Shown here: positions 27,153-36,346 of the stretch, in pieces
Layout of the letters: each line of letters starts with the position of its first letter
Position numbering within the stretch: the first letter of the stretch is position 1
Assembly (NCBI GenBank): GCA_945881905.1
Contig: CAMCVV010000004.1
Span: 1-64,000 of the forward strand
Origin: Paenibacillus alvei
GTDB taxonomy: Bacteria > Bacillota > Bacilli > Paenibacillales > NBRC-103111
Length of the DNA: 64,000 nucleotides
Direction of reading: 5' to 3'
The notes under the pieces: model-generated
The model's database searches: none
The model's input: the letters and a program-made list of their open reading frames with translations, nothing else
Told to the model about the DNA's origin: nothing
Translations under genes and position numbers: made by a program

Positions 27153-27581
27153 ATGTATGTTATATGGTTGCTTATCGCATTGGTATTAATCATTTTTGAA
27201 ATAGTTACCTTAACGTTCTTTTTGTTCTGGTTAGCTTTAGCTGCTTTCTCAGCTAGCTTAATCGCCTTATTTAGTCCGGATTCATTCGTGCTTCAGACTA
27301 TCGTTTTTACATTTGTTGCAATCATACTTACTTTTTTTGCTAAGCCACTACTTAACAAAAGAATGAAACGTTCAAAAGGCTTCCAAGATTCATTTCAAAC
27401 GATTGTTGGCAAGGACGGAGAAGTTATCGAAGCAATTCCTAAACATGGCTACGGTATTGTAAAGATCGGTTCACAGACGTGGAGTGCTGAAGCAGATGTA
27501 TCCTTGAATCAAGGTGATATGATTGTTGTTGTCGCGCGAGAGAACACATTTTTGAAGGTCGCTCAGAAGGAGGAGAAATAA
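27153..27581 (+). CDS. NfeD-family membrane protein
   Basis: Partner protein of membrane-microdomain SPFH proteins. 142 aa: two or three N-terminal hydrophobic segments (residues 1-65), a short basic linker (LLNKRMKRSKG), and a C-terminal OB-fold-like domain with GKDGEVIEAIPKHGYGIVKIGSQTWSA, the NfeD signature. The start follows AATAGGGGGG. It lies 3 bp upstream of the SPFH gene, the usual pairing. This is the short, protease-less NfeD1b type. Confidence 0.88.
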   Translation: MYVIWLLIALVLIIFEIVTLTFFLFWLALAAFSASLIALFSPDSFVLQTIVFTFVAIILTFFAKPLLNKRMKRSKGFQDSFQTIVGKDGEVIEAIPKHGYGIVKIGSQTWSAEADVSLNQGDMIVVVARENTFLKVAQKEEK

Positions 27582-27584
27582 ATT

Positions 27585-28520
27585 ATGGAATATATTATTG
27601 TGTTTGTGATATTAATTTTTGCGATCGTTATTTTGTGGAAAACCATCAAAATTGTGCCACAGCAAGAAATAGGTGTCGTTGAAAGGTTAGGGAAATTCCA
27701 CAAACTATTAACGCCAGGACTCAACATCGTAATTCCGATTATAGACGAAGTGAGAAAAACACATGATTTACGGATCCAGCAAGCCAATGTACCTCCGCAA
27801 ACAGTAATTACTAAAGATAATGTACAAGTGCAGATTGACACCATTATCTTCTATCAAGTCGTTGGACCGGAACAAGCTACATATGGGATTTCGGATTATG
27901 TCACAGGTGTAAGAAATATTAGTACGGCAACCATGCGTCAAATTATTGGTAAATTGGAATTAGATGAAACACTATCTGGACGTGAGAAGATTTCATCTGA
28001 AATCAGGATTGCTCTAGATGAAGCAACAGAAAAATGGGGAGTTCGTATCGAACGTGTAGAAGTCATCGATATTAAACCCCCTATAGATATCCAAGAATCC
28101 ATGGATAAACAAATGAAAGCAGAAAGAACCAAAAGAGCAATCATTTTAGAAGCAGAAGCAGCGAAGCAAGATATGATTTTACGAGCCGAAGGTGACAAGC
28201 AAAGTAAAATACTTAGAGCTGAAGGCGACAAAGAAGCAAGGATTCGAGAAGCAGAAGGAATGAAATTGTCACAAGAATTAGAAGCCGAAGGACAAGCGAA
28301 AGCAATTGAACTAGTAGCTGGTGCTGAGAGAAGTCGAATTGAACAGTTGAATGCTTCACAAATCAATGAAAATATTCTTGCTTACAAATCATTTGAAGCG
28401 CTTGAAGCAATGGCAAATGGGCAAGCAACGAAAATATTCATACCCACGAATGCTGTTGAAGTGCTCGGGAGTTTGGGTGCGATAGCGGAAGTTTTTAAAT
28501 CCAAAGATGGATTGGCATAA
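27585..28520 (+). CDS. SPFH/band 7 protein (paraslipin type)
   Basis: Membrane scaffold of 311 aa. One N-terminal hydrophobic anchor (residues 3-20) is followed by the SPFH domain (PQQEIGVVERLGKFHKLLTPG near residue 26) and a long Ala/Glu-rich coiled coil (residues 170-250) with repeats of the form LRAEGDKQSKI and REAEG. These proteins form large oligomers in lipid microdomains and may affect protease or fluidity control. It is coupled with nfeD. Confidence 0.9.
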   Translation: MEYIIVFVILIFAIVILWKTIKIVPQQEIGVVERLGKFHKLLTPGLNIVIPIIDEVRKTHDLRIQQANVPPQTVITKDNVQVQIDTIIFYQVVGPEQATYGISDYVTGVRNISTATMRQIIGKLELDETLSGREKISSEIRIALDEATEKWGVRIERVEVIDIKPPIDIQESMDKQMKAERTKRAIILEAEAAKQDMILRAEGDKQSKILRAEGDKEARIREAEGMKLSQELEAEGQAKAIELVAGAERSRIEQLNASQINENILAYKSFEALEAMANGQATKIFIPTNAVEVLGSLGAIAEVFKSKDGLA

Positions 28521-28593
28521 TACATCGGCAACATACATCCCTATAGTTAGGGTTTCTGATCTGAATCGCAGATGGCTTCCTCATTAGGAATCA

Positions 28594-29469
28594 TTATGGA
28601 AGAGTTGTTCGTTGACTCTTGTTGCGATACTTCAAAGGTGGACACCCGTATTGTTTCTTGAATAGATGATAAAAGTGACTTGTATTATGGAAACCACTTT
28701 CCATCGCAATCGTGAGTATATCATCATCGCTATGGATCAGTAATTTTCTTGCATAATCTAGCTTCAGTGCATTGATTTTTTCAGTTGGTGTTTGGTGGTA
28801 ATATGTTCGTGTCATCCGACAAATGTATGCAGGCGACTTAGAGGTAAGTGCATATAGTTGAGATAACCCACCTAAGAAGTTATCCTTTGCTTTCATGGAT
28901 TGGTAGAGGATGACTAACCAGTCGGGAGCTTCAGAAGAGTCTTCCTCTTGTTGAAGTTCAGCAAAATGACGAATGAATACATCGGCCAATAGCATACGAA
29001 CACGAGCAACCAAAGACAAGGGGCTTGCATCAAGTTTCATAAAAGTACGCTCAAGTAAGCGCGAAATACGATATGTCTCATCTGTAGTTAAGTGGACAAT
29101 CGAGGGCATCTTCTGTTCCAAAAGTTGTTGTGGTAACACATCAATGAGGAATGTGAAGATGCTTTTCATTGTTTCTATCGTAAAAGCCAAATTATGCATT
29201 TTGCACAACTCGTTTTCTTGATTCTCATATCGATGTTGATCGAGAGGTCGAATCAATACAAGAGATCCTTTGACTAATCGCTCATGCACACCATTAATAT
29301 CATGATCGACTGCACCATCAGCAATTAATACGATTTCATAGAAATCGTGATCATGCAACACAGAAGTTGGTTTCATATATGTGTACGTAGCAAAATGCAA
29401 ACCAAGATCAGCTTGAATAATGTCTTTTGCTTGTAAACGCTCAACCAACGGATTCACCTTCCTTATCAT
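28594..29469 (-). CDS. AraC-family regulator with cupin sensor domain
   Basis: Transcription regulator of about 291 aa. The N-terminal cupin is visible (HDHDFYEIVLIADGAVDHDI), and the C-terminal double helix-turn-helix includes TPTEKINALKLDYARKLL and IAMESGFHNTSHFYHLFKKQYGCPPLKYR. The frame opens at 29571, but the leader there is unlike the family; ATG 29469 or TTG 29448, behind AAGGAAGG, are better starts. It is divergent from a PhyH-type dioxygenase, a pairing that suggests it controls that gene. Confidence 0.85.
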   Translation of the reverse strand: MIRKVNPLVERLQAKDIIQADLGLHFATYTYMKPTSVLHDHDFYEIVLIADGAVDHDINGVHERLVKGSLVLIRPLDQHRYENQENELCKMHNLAFTIETMKSIFTFLIDVLPQQLLEQKMPSIVHLTTDETYRISRLLERTFMKLDASPLSLVARVRMLLADVFIRHFAELQQEEDSSEAPDWLVILYQSMKAKDNFLGGLSQLYALTSKSPAYICRMTRTYYHQTPTEKINALKLDYARKLLIHSDDDILTIAMESGFHNTSHFYHLFKKQYGCPPLKYRNKSQRTTLP

Positions 29470-29632
29470 TACATCTACATCACAGTCATTCAATCTTACG
29501 TGTAGAGATCCTACATATATCAATATAGCACAATAAATAGCAAGGGAAGACAAGAAATTATTGATCTTCATCAGTATAATAAGTTTTGAGCCAGTATCAT
29601 CTTATTAAATTCATACAAGGGAGTGAAATCAA

Positions 29633-30370
29633 TTGAATACAGCTTTACTTACTGATCATGAAGTGGACTATTACCGAAAGAATGGGTATCTTATTCACAA
29701 GAAGCAAGTGTTTTCATCAGAGAAACTAGCCAAATTAACTGAAATTTTTGAAGAGCATTTAGCTGAAAAAGGAAAAAAACTTTCAGATGAGTTAGACACA
29801 CCTCATTTTAGAGATCCTCGTTTACTGGATTTTCTATTGGATGATCAAGTGTTAGATCTTGTCGAACCGTTAATTGGCCCCCATATTGCTTTATGGTCAA
29901 GTCATTTTATATGTAAAGATCCCTATGTGGGCAGAGCAACTCCTTGGCACGAAGATTCCGCTTATTGGCAAGGGAGACTCAGTCAGTTTGACCGCATTGT
30001 CACCGTATGGTTAGCGATTGACCCAAGTCGAAAGTCAAATGGATGTATGAGAGTTATTTCTGGTACACATGTTAATGGATTCTCCGACTATGAAAGTGTT
30101 GACGCAACCACAAATACGTTCGATCTTCAAATCACCAATGTCGATGAGTCTAAAGCGACGTATTTTGAATTAAACCAAGGGGAATGTTCACTGCATGACG
30201 CTAGAATTATTCACGGTGCAGAAGCCAATAAAAGTTCAGAGCGTCGATGTGGATACACCATGAGGTACTTCGCGAGTTCGACGAAGGTCATCACAGAAAA
30301 AAACCAGAATTTCAAAATCTGGTTGGCTCGAGGCAAAGACTTAGCAGGTAATCAATATCAGAATGCATAG
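29633..30370 (+). CDS. Phytanoyl-CoA dioxygenase (PhyH) family oxygenase
   Basis: Fe(II)/2-oxoglutarate-dependent oxygenase of 245 aa. The iron ligands appear as WHEDSAYW (HxD, near residue 104) and the distal histidine in DARIIHGAE near residue 195; a 2-oxoglutarate-binding Arg is probably in the following RRCGYTMRY. Substrate unknown. TTG 29633 follows AAGGGAGTG with about 9 nt spacing. It is probably regulated by the divergent AraC protein. A decayed PhyH relative lies at 63673. Confidence 0.85.
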   Translation: MNTALLTDHEVDYYRKNGYLIHKKQVFSSEKLAKLTEIFEEHLAEKGKKLSDELDTPHFRDPRLLDFLLDDQVLDLVEPLIGPHIALWSSHFICKDPYVGRATPWHEDSAYWQGRLSQFDRIVTVWLAIDPSRKSNGCMRVISGTHVNGFSDYESVDATTNTFDLQITNVDESKATYFELNQGECSLHDARIIHGAEANKSSERRCGYTMRYFASSTKVITEKNQNFKIWLARGKDLAGNQYQNA

Positions 30371-30390
30371 ACCAATCTAGTGAAGTGAAT

Positions 30391-31197
30391 TTACAACTCC
30401 ACTCGTTGTTTTTGTTTATTTTCATAAAATACCCAATGTGAAAATCCAATCCGCTTCAGTTTCTGTTTCACGAGTTCCCAATCATCACCGACTCGAGCAG
30501 GAACATGAGCGTCTGAACCAAAGCTTATGTCCACGTTATAAAATAAAGCTCGCTCTAAGATATCGTCGGAAGGGTACCACCCACCGACTAATTTCGTGCT
30601 ACCTGATGTATTCACTTCGATCGAGACGTTGCACTCACCAATGATGTGCAGCGTTTCGTCAACGATAGGGGTAGGAATCGTGGAAAAATCGGGATAGAAC
30701 CCTTTCATGGCATCGATATGACCCAAGATCTGGAACATACCGGCACGCGCTGATTGTTGAATTAAGCGGTAATACTGTTCTTTCTGGCGAACTTGTTCAA
30801 GGTGTTCAAGGTTTTTCCAACGTGAACGATTAAATATACTGACCCCTTCAGAAATATGAACTGAACCAATAATATAATCAAATGGATAGGATTCATACAC
30901 ACGGTGATACATCGTAGCGAATTCAGGAAAAAAATCCGACTCAACACCGAGTAAAACTTTTATTTCCCCTGCATACTCACGCTTCAAAGCTAGAACTTCT
31001 GCGACATAATGAGAGAACTCTCCCTTCGCCATTGCAATCATTGGTTGGGGCTGTTCTTCTTCGCTTCCAAAATAAGGGGAATGATCAGAAATACCGATCA
31101 CATCAAAATCCGCAGATATGGCAGCTTCTATGTAATCCCGAATGACCCCACTTGCATGGCCACAACGCTCATGATGGGTATGTAAGTCGAATTTCAT
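30391..31197 (-). CDS. PHP-family histidinol-phosphatase-like phosphoesterase
   Basis: Metal-dependent phosphatase of 268 aa with a PHP domain. Metal-ligand motifs are visible: FDLHTHHERCGHA at the N-terminus, ISDHSPYF near residue 40, GVESDFFPEF near 85, GSVHI near 110, HIDAMKG near 165, VEVNTSG near 195, and FGSDAHVP near 230. This fits HisK/HisJ (histidinol phosphatase), though no his genes adjoin. ATG 31197 lies 9 nt behind AGGAGG; the upstream ATG at 31206 directly abuts it. Confidence 0.85.
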   Translation of the reverse strand: MKFDLHTHHERCGHASGVIRDYIEAAISADFDVIGISDHSPYFGSEEEQPQPMIAMAKGEFSHYVAEVLALKREYAGEIKVLLGVESDFFPEFATMYHRVYESYPFDYIIGSVHISEGVSIFNRSRWKNLEHLEQVRQKEQYYRLIQQSARAGMFQILGHIDAMKGFYPDFSTIPTPIVDETLHIIGECNVSIEVNTSGSTKLVGGWYPSDDILERALFYNVDISFGSDAHVPARVGDDWELVKQKLKRIGFSHWVFYENKQKQRVEL

Positions 31198-31226
31198 GCA
31201 AAGCATCCTCCTATCTATCTGTGATA

Positions 31227-32129
31227 CTACTCTGAACCAAGAAACTGTGTTTCTGGCATACCTTTCAAATCTTGCAAGAATTGCTGCATCGCCGAACTCA
31301 TGTATCGTCCTGATTTGTATACAATACCTACCGGATGTGTGATGTCGAGTTCATCCACTTTCACCATTTTCATTGTTCCACGAGCAAGGTCAGATGATAC
31401 AGATAATTTAGAAATGATCGAAGCTCCTAAATCTAGTTCAACCATTCGTTTCACTTCTTCACTGCTTGAAAGTTCCATCACGATATTGGGCTTGATCTCC
31501 AAACGTTCAAAGACTTGATCGACGAATCTTCGCCCTGCTGTATCTGGAGAAAGCATAATAAAAGGGATATTTCTCAGTTCTTTAATCGAAATGTGAGAAA
31601 AACGGCTTAATGGATGCATCGTAGACACGATTAATTCAAACGTATCATAATAGAGAATCGACGTTTCTAACGATTGATTTTTTTCGAATAAATACGCAAT
31701 CCCAATATCGATATACCCGGTTTCAACTTGACTCATAATTTGCGAAGATGTCATCGAATGGATGGTTGTTTTAATAAGCGGGAATTGATCTTGAAAATAA
31801 GATAATACGCGCGGTAATATCTGCATGGCAATCGATGTTGTAGTGCCGATATGAATATGACCTTGAGGCGTTGAATGAAGGTCCAATAGGTTTTGCTTGA
31901 GGTCATCGACAATACCTAGTATTTTTTCTGCATGTTGAAGAAATAATAGGCCACTATCTGTAAGGGAAACAGGTTGGCTTCGATCGATTAAGATACACTT
32001 AAATTCCTCTTCTAAGCTTTTGATTTGTGCGGATACTGCTGGTTGAGTGAGATTAAGTAAATCCCCAGCTTTGCGGAAACTCATGGTCTTAGATAACATT
32101 TGTAATGTCTGCAATTGATTAATATTCAA
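31227..32129 (-). CDS. LysR-family transcriptional regulator
   Basis: Regulator of 300 aa. The helix-turn-helix is MSFRKAGDLLNLTQPAVSAQIKSLE near residues 14-38; the remainder is the effector-binding domain (SMTSSQIMSQVETGYIDIGIAY near 120). TTG 32129, 6 nt behind GGAGGTG, is the likely start; an upstream ATG at 32177 would add 16 atypical residues. It is divergent from a broken EamA transporter gene, which may have been its target. Confidence 0.87.
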   Translation of the reverse strand: MNINQLQTLQMLSKTMSFRKAGDLLNLTQPAVSAQIKSLEEEFKCILIDRSQPVSLTDSGLLFLQHAEKILGIVDDLKQNLLDLHSTPQGHIHIGTTTSIAMQILPRVLSYFQDQFPLIKTTIHSMTSSQIMSQVETGYIDIGIAYLFEKNQSLETSILYYDTFELIVSTMHPLSRFSHISIKELRNIPFIMLSPDTAGRRFVDQVFERLEIKPNIVMELSSSEEVKRMVELDLGASIISKLSVSSDLARGTMKMVKVDELDITHPVGIVYKSGRYMSSAMQQFLQDLKGMPETQFLGSE

Positions 32130-32453
32130 TCCAACACCTCCAAATTCGAACATGGGGAAACAAATATTTTTTATCATTATTCAATAAACCATAAAAACAT
32201 TTTCTAATCCACATTATATCTGAGAGTACATAGAAAGAGCAACTTTTTTCGGGTGAAGATAATTTTGGGTCATCGATGAACAATAGGCGTGTGGGCACAC
32301 GGATCGGATGGTGTTGTTGACGATAGGAATTTTAGTATGATAACAACATGTTTGAATTGTACATCATTCATCACGATTCATTTGCTTACAGATCTGCACA
32401 ACAATACAAGTGTATGAATCATTGAAACATAGAGATGTCAAAGGAGACGTATT
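32130..32453. other. Divergent intergenic region (LysR / broken EamA)
   Basis: About 320 bp with AT-rich sequence near the LysR start. No convincing operator, small gene or hairpin was identified; promoters for both genes must lie here. Confidence 0.4.
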
Positions 32454-33016
32454 ATGTTCATCGTTGCGATTTCACTCGTGATTGGATCGGGGATTTTCCA
32501 TGCGATTTGGAGTATGTTGACCAAAAAAAGCATGAATAAACAGTTCTATCTTTTTCTGATATCGATTCCATCCACCGCGGTGTTTCTGCCATCCATGATA
32601 AGCGAGCTGATTCGTAAAGGAATTATTCTAGAGGGGCTGTTCCTCCTTTTGCTCTCTTTAATCATTGAAGGGTTGTATGCATTTTTGTTATCGCGCTCTT
32701 TATCGATTGGTGACTTATCTCGAGTGTATCCGATGATGAGAGGGACTAGCATTTTTTTGATACCTGTATGTGGAGTGATCTTCCTCAATGAAAACTTGAC
32801 CCTATGGGGGTGGATCGCCATCGTATTGACGATAGGTGTCGGACTGTGCACTACGGGTTATTTTGTCGTCGACAAAATAAATCTTCACTCATATACATAG
32901 CGCCATTGCGAGAAATTGGAACAGTATGTGCTACGATACTTGGGATATATATATTGGATGAGAAACGAGAAGTACATCGAATCGTTTCATCGATCGTCAT
33001 TTTTTGTGGCATTTAA
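32454..33016 (+). pseudogene. Disrupted EamA/DMT-family transporter
   Basis: The first 148 codons encode a normal first half of an EamA transporter with about five helices (SLSIGDLSRVYPMMRGTSI, then VIFLNENLTLWGWIAI) and stop at 32900. In another frame the last part of the second half follows directly (IAPLREIGTVCATILGIYILDEK), then a stop at 33014 with LVGIWG after it. About 100 residues are missing at the junction, so a deletion with frameshift, plus a nonsense codon, has inactivated the gene. The upstream ATG and Shine-Dalgarno sequence remain. Confidence 0.85.
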
Positions 33017-33116
33017 CTCGTTGGCATATGGGGCATTCCAATTGAATGAGAACCGAAATAAATCGTTGGCTATTGAAGATTCGGATGATTGAGCATATCT
33101 AAGTGATGAATGAAGT

Positions 33117-33917
33117 CTATAATGGATATCCGATTGCGATAGCAAATTCACGTAAATTTCTACAAATCAAATCAGGATGTATGGAAGTTTCGTTGATTTG
33201 GTCCTGAACATTTTCTTTTGTCGCTAGTCCAGTTAACACGAGAGCTGTTTTACAACCTACACCTGCCCCACCTTGTATATCGGTTGCTAGGTTATCTCCA
33301 ATCATCCACACATCTTGACGTGGTACACCTAAGTGTCGAATAGCGCAAGTGATCATGATCGGGGAGGGTTTGCCAATCATCACAGGTTCTACTTGTGTTG
33401 CATATTGAATGGAGGCAGCGATAGTCCCTGCACCTGGATGTAAGGTATCCTCTGAAGGGAATAATCGATCGGGATTCGTATTTATAAATACTGCACCGCC
33501 ACGAATGTAGTTTACCGCTTTACGTATTTGGTTGTAGTGTAATTGTCGATCTAAGCCTTGAACTACATAATCAGGAATTTGTAATTCGTCGTGTTCTTCT
33601 ATCACAATGAATCCTTGTTCTTTGAGCGCGTCTTTCAAGCCGTCCTCCCCTATGCAATACACCACTTGACCTTTGTGGAGATGTTTCATATACTCCGCAC
33701 TGGCTTGTGCAGATGTGTAGATGTATTCAGGTGTTATACGTATACCCATGCGAATGAGATGGTCGGCAATATCAGTGTTTGTGCGCGTTGAATTATTTGT
33801 CATAAGCAAGTAGGGGAAATCATTTGCTTGCAACATATGAATGAAATCTGAAGCATAGGCAATAAGCGTATTTCCTCGATAGAGTGTTCCATCTAAATCA
33901 ATAATATATCCCTGCAA
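33117..33917 (-). CDS. HAD-IIA (NagD-like) phosphatase
   Basis: HAD phosphatase with a C2A cap, 266 aa, of the NagD/PNPase (p-nitrophenylphosphatase) type. The nucleophile motif IIDLDGTLYRGN begins near residue 5, motif II TNNST near 40, motif III GKPSP near 180, and GDNLATDIQGG near 207. Substrates of such enzymes include sugar phosphates and nucleoside monophosphates. The open frame reaches 34049, but TTG 33917 with TTGGAGTGA 7 nt upstream is the likely start. Confidence 0.87.
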   Translation of the reverse strand: MQGYIIDLDGTLYRGNTLIAYASDFIHMLQANDFPYLLMTNNSTRTNTDIADHLIRMGIRITPEYIYTSAQASAEYMKHLHKGQVVYCIGEDGLKDALKEQGFIVIEEHDELQIPDYVVQGLDRQLHYNQIRKAVNYIRGGAVFINTNPDRLFPSEDTLHPGAGTIAASIQYATQVEPVMIGKPSPIMITCAIRHLGVPRQDVWMIGDNLATDIQGGAGVGCKTALVLTGLATKENVQDQINETSIHPDLICRNLREFAIAIGYPL

Positions 33918-34020
33918 GACAATCACTCCAATGTAAGTTTGATGAGTATTTCTGATTGTTACTACCCTTGAGTAAACGTATAATGAAATCAATACAACTG
34001 TGAATTGAAGAGGTGCTTCT

Positions 34021-34797
34021 GTGGAACTCAAAGGTGCAATTGTTCTCATTACAGGTGCTTCGAGCGGTATAGGTGCAATGATGGCACAACACCTTGCCCA
34101 ACGAGGAGCTATACCTATTTTAACAGCGCGATCGCCAGATAAGCTAGAAAAAGTTTCTTCTCTTATCCATTCGGAACATCAATGTTATGTGATGGACGTT
34201 ACGAACAACGAGCAAGTTCAACAAGTCATCCAACACGTTCAAGACAAGTATGGATTCATTGACATTCTGATTAATAATGCAGGGTATGGTGTCTTTCAAA
34301 CTTTTGTCGAAGCACCGTTAGATGAATTTGCAGCGATGATGGATGTGAATTATTTAGGTGTAGTGCGTTGTACACAAGCGGTGCTTCCTTCCATGCTTGC
34401 AGCGAAGCGGGGACATATCATTAATATCGCATCGTTAGCAGGGAAAATAGGTTCAGCGAAATCATCCGCGTACACTGCAACGAAGCACGCAGTGATTGGT
34501 ATGACGAATAGCTTACGATTAGAACTCATGGGAACGGGGATACATCTTACGACGATTAATCCAGGACCGATCCGAACCCCTTTTTTCGAACGAGCAGACC
34601 CAAGCGGGAATTATGTCAAGCAAATTGATTTTTTGATGTTGAAGCCTGAGAAAGTTGTTCGAGCGATCATTCATGCGATTGAGCATCAATCAGCTGAAAA
34701 GAATTTGCCAAGGGCAGCTCTATTCGGAGTCCTATTGTTCCAATTATTCCCACGTGTTTTTGAGCGATTGGCACACACATATTTAAACAAAAAGTAA
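34021..34797 (+). CDS. Short-chain dehydrogenase/reductase
   Basis: Classical SDR of 258 aa: cofactor motif TGASSGIGA at residues 11-19, NNAGYG near 90, and active-site YTATKHA near 157. Of the broad-substrate type (often annotated YqjQ/DltE-like), with a hydrophobic C-terminus (ALFGVLLFQLFPRVFERLA) that may touch the membrane. GTG 34021 follows AGAGGTG. It is divergent from the NagD-like gene. The physiological substrate is unknown. Confidence 0.87.
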   Translation: MELKGAIVLITGASSGIGAMMAQHLAQRGAIPILTARSPDKLEKVSSLIHSEHQCYVMDVTNNEQVQQVIQHVQDKYGFIDILINNAGYGVFQTFVEAPLDEFAAMMDVNYLGVVRCTQAVLPSMLAAKRGHIINIASLAGKIGSAKSSAYTATKHAVIGMTNSLRLELMGTGIHLTTINPGPIRTPFFERADPSGNYVKQIDFLMLKPEKVVRAIIHAIEHQSAEKNLPRAALFGVLLFQLFPRVFERLAHTYLNKK

Positions 34798-34868
34798 TTT
34801 GAGTGATTTGAGTATTTGAGTGAGATGACTTATGATTACAACAATAGAAAGCGAAATGAGGGTTATAT

Positions 34869-36287
34869 TTGACTGAAAATTTTACGCAACTTCAGATCGT
34901 ACAAGCTTACGTTCATCAACTTCTGAAACAAGGTATTGAACGTCCAACAGAAGTTCAATCAGAAGCGATTCCCGTTATGATGTCGGGTAAGGATGTAATT
35001 ATTCAATCCCACACAGGCTCAGGCAAGACATTAGCGTATGTATTACCAGCACTTCAACGCATAGACCCTATGTCCAAGCACATCCAAGTGATGATTGTGG
35101 TGCCGACCCGCGAACTTGGGATGCAAATCATGACAGAAATTAAGAAATTAGTGGATGATGAAGGCATTCGTGCACAAGCATTGATTGGTGGCGCAGCAGT
35201 CAGCCGTCAAATTGAAAAACTCAAGTCCCATCCGCATCTGGTGGTAGGTACACCTGGTCGACTCATCGAACTCATCAAAACGAGAAAAGTCAGTTTGAAT
35301 GAAGTGAAAATGTTGATTGTTGACGAAGTTGATCAAGTATTTGACTTGAGCTCTGTGAGTGAAGTCGAACATATATTTAGATTCATGCAGAAGTCGAGTC
35401 AATGGGTATTTGTTTCGGCGACCATTCCACCTTCACTGAGTAGAGTCATTGACAGGTGGATGAAGCAACCAATATCGATAAATACAACACTTCATTCGGC
35501 TTCTAAAGTCGTACAAACCGTGGAACACTTCTATGTCCTATGTGATGAGCGTGACAAAGTCGATACGCTACGCAAACTCGTGCGCATGTTGAATCCACAA
35601 TTAGCGATTGTTTTCATCAATGAGACTGAAGACATCGTAGAAGTTCTAGCTAAGACGCAACATGTGGGATTGTCGATGCAAGCACTATACGCGCAAGCGA
35701 GTAAACAAGATAGAGCAAAAACGATGAATGACTTTCGTATGCAGAAATTCCAACTGTTATTAGCGACGGATATGGCTTCACGAGGACTAGATATTGAAGG
35801 GGTCACTCATATCATTCATCTCGATCCTGCTACGCAACCAGATAACTATTTGCACAGAGTCGGTCGTACAGGAAGAATGGGGAGAAAAGGGATTTCGATT
35901 TCAATCATTACCGCTAAAGAAAGATTCATCCTCGAGAAATTCGAGAAATCGCTGGGTATTCAGATTTCCCCAAAATCGATGTATAAAGGGGAATTCATTC
36001 AACCGACAATGAGTCATCCTGCAGCAGTTGAGCGTAGTCGTCCAATTGAAAGGAATAAGCCGAAGTTATCGAAAAATCAACAACCCGTTCAGTCACTGCA
36101 GGGTTTAATCGTAGATTCAAAAGACAAACGCAAAGAACAATCTCACACATCCCCACAGGTAAAGCGACTACCCACCAAACCAACCAAAAGTAAAACACAA
36201 ATCGCGCTTGAACAGAAAAATAAAGGTGCACCCAAATGGTTAAAAGATAAACAAAAACAAACAGAGCACAAGCCTACGGAGAGTTAG
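34869..36287 (+). CDS. DEAD-box RNA helicase
   Basis: ATP-dependent RNA helicase, 472 aa. Helicase motifs in order: Q motif near residue 22 (PTEVQSEAIPVM), SHTGSGKT (I), PTRELG (Ia), GTPGR (Ib), DEVD (II), SAT (III), then ATDMASRGLDIEGV and HRVGRTGRMG (V, VI). Motif II is DEVD rather than DEAD. The last 90 residues form a basic tail (K, R, Q, P) that probably binds RNA, as in CshA-like cold-shock helicases. Start TTG 34869. Confidence 0.93.
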   Translation: MTENFTQLQIVQAYVHQLLKQGIERPTEVQSEAIPVMMSGKDVIIQSHTGSGKTLAYVLPALQRIDPMSKHIQVMIVVPTRELGMQIMTEIKKLVDDEGIRAQALIGGAAVSRQIEKLKSHPHLVVGTPGRLIELIKTRKVSLNEVKMLIVDEVDQVFDLSSVSEVEHIFRFMQKSSQWVFVSATIPPSLSRVIDRWMKQPISINTTLHSASKVVQTVEHFYVLCDERDKVDTLRKLVRMLNPQLAIVFINETEDIVEVLAKTQHVGLSMQALYAQASKQDRAKTMNDFRMQKFQLLLATDMASRGLDIEGVTHIIHLDPATQPDNYLHRVGRTGRMGRKGISISIITAKERFILEKFEKSLGIQISPKSMYKGEFIQPTMSHPAAVERSRPIERNKPKLSKNQQPVQSLQGLIVDSKDKRKEQSHTSPQVKRLPTKPTKSKTQIALEQKNKGAPKWLKDKQKQTEHKPTES

Positions 36288-36346
36288 CTTTTTGACTCAA
36301 AGAAATAGCTCATCAACTCTATGCAATAGTTAGCTGAGTTCACTAG

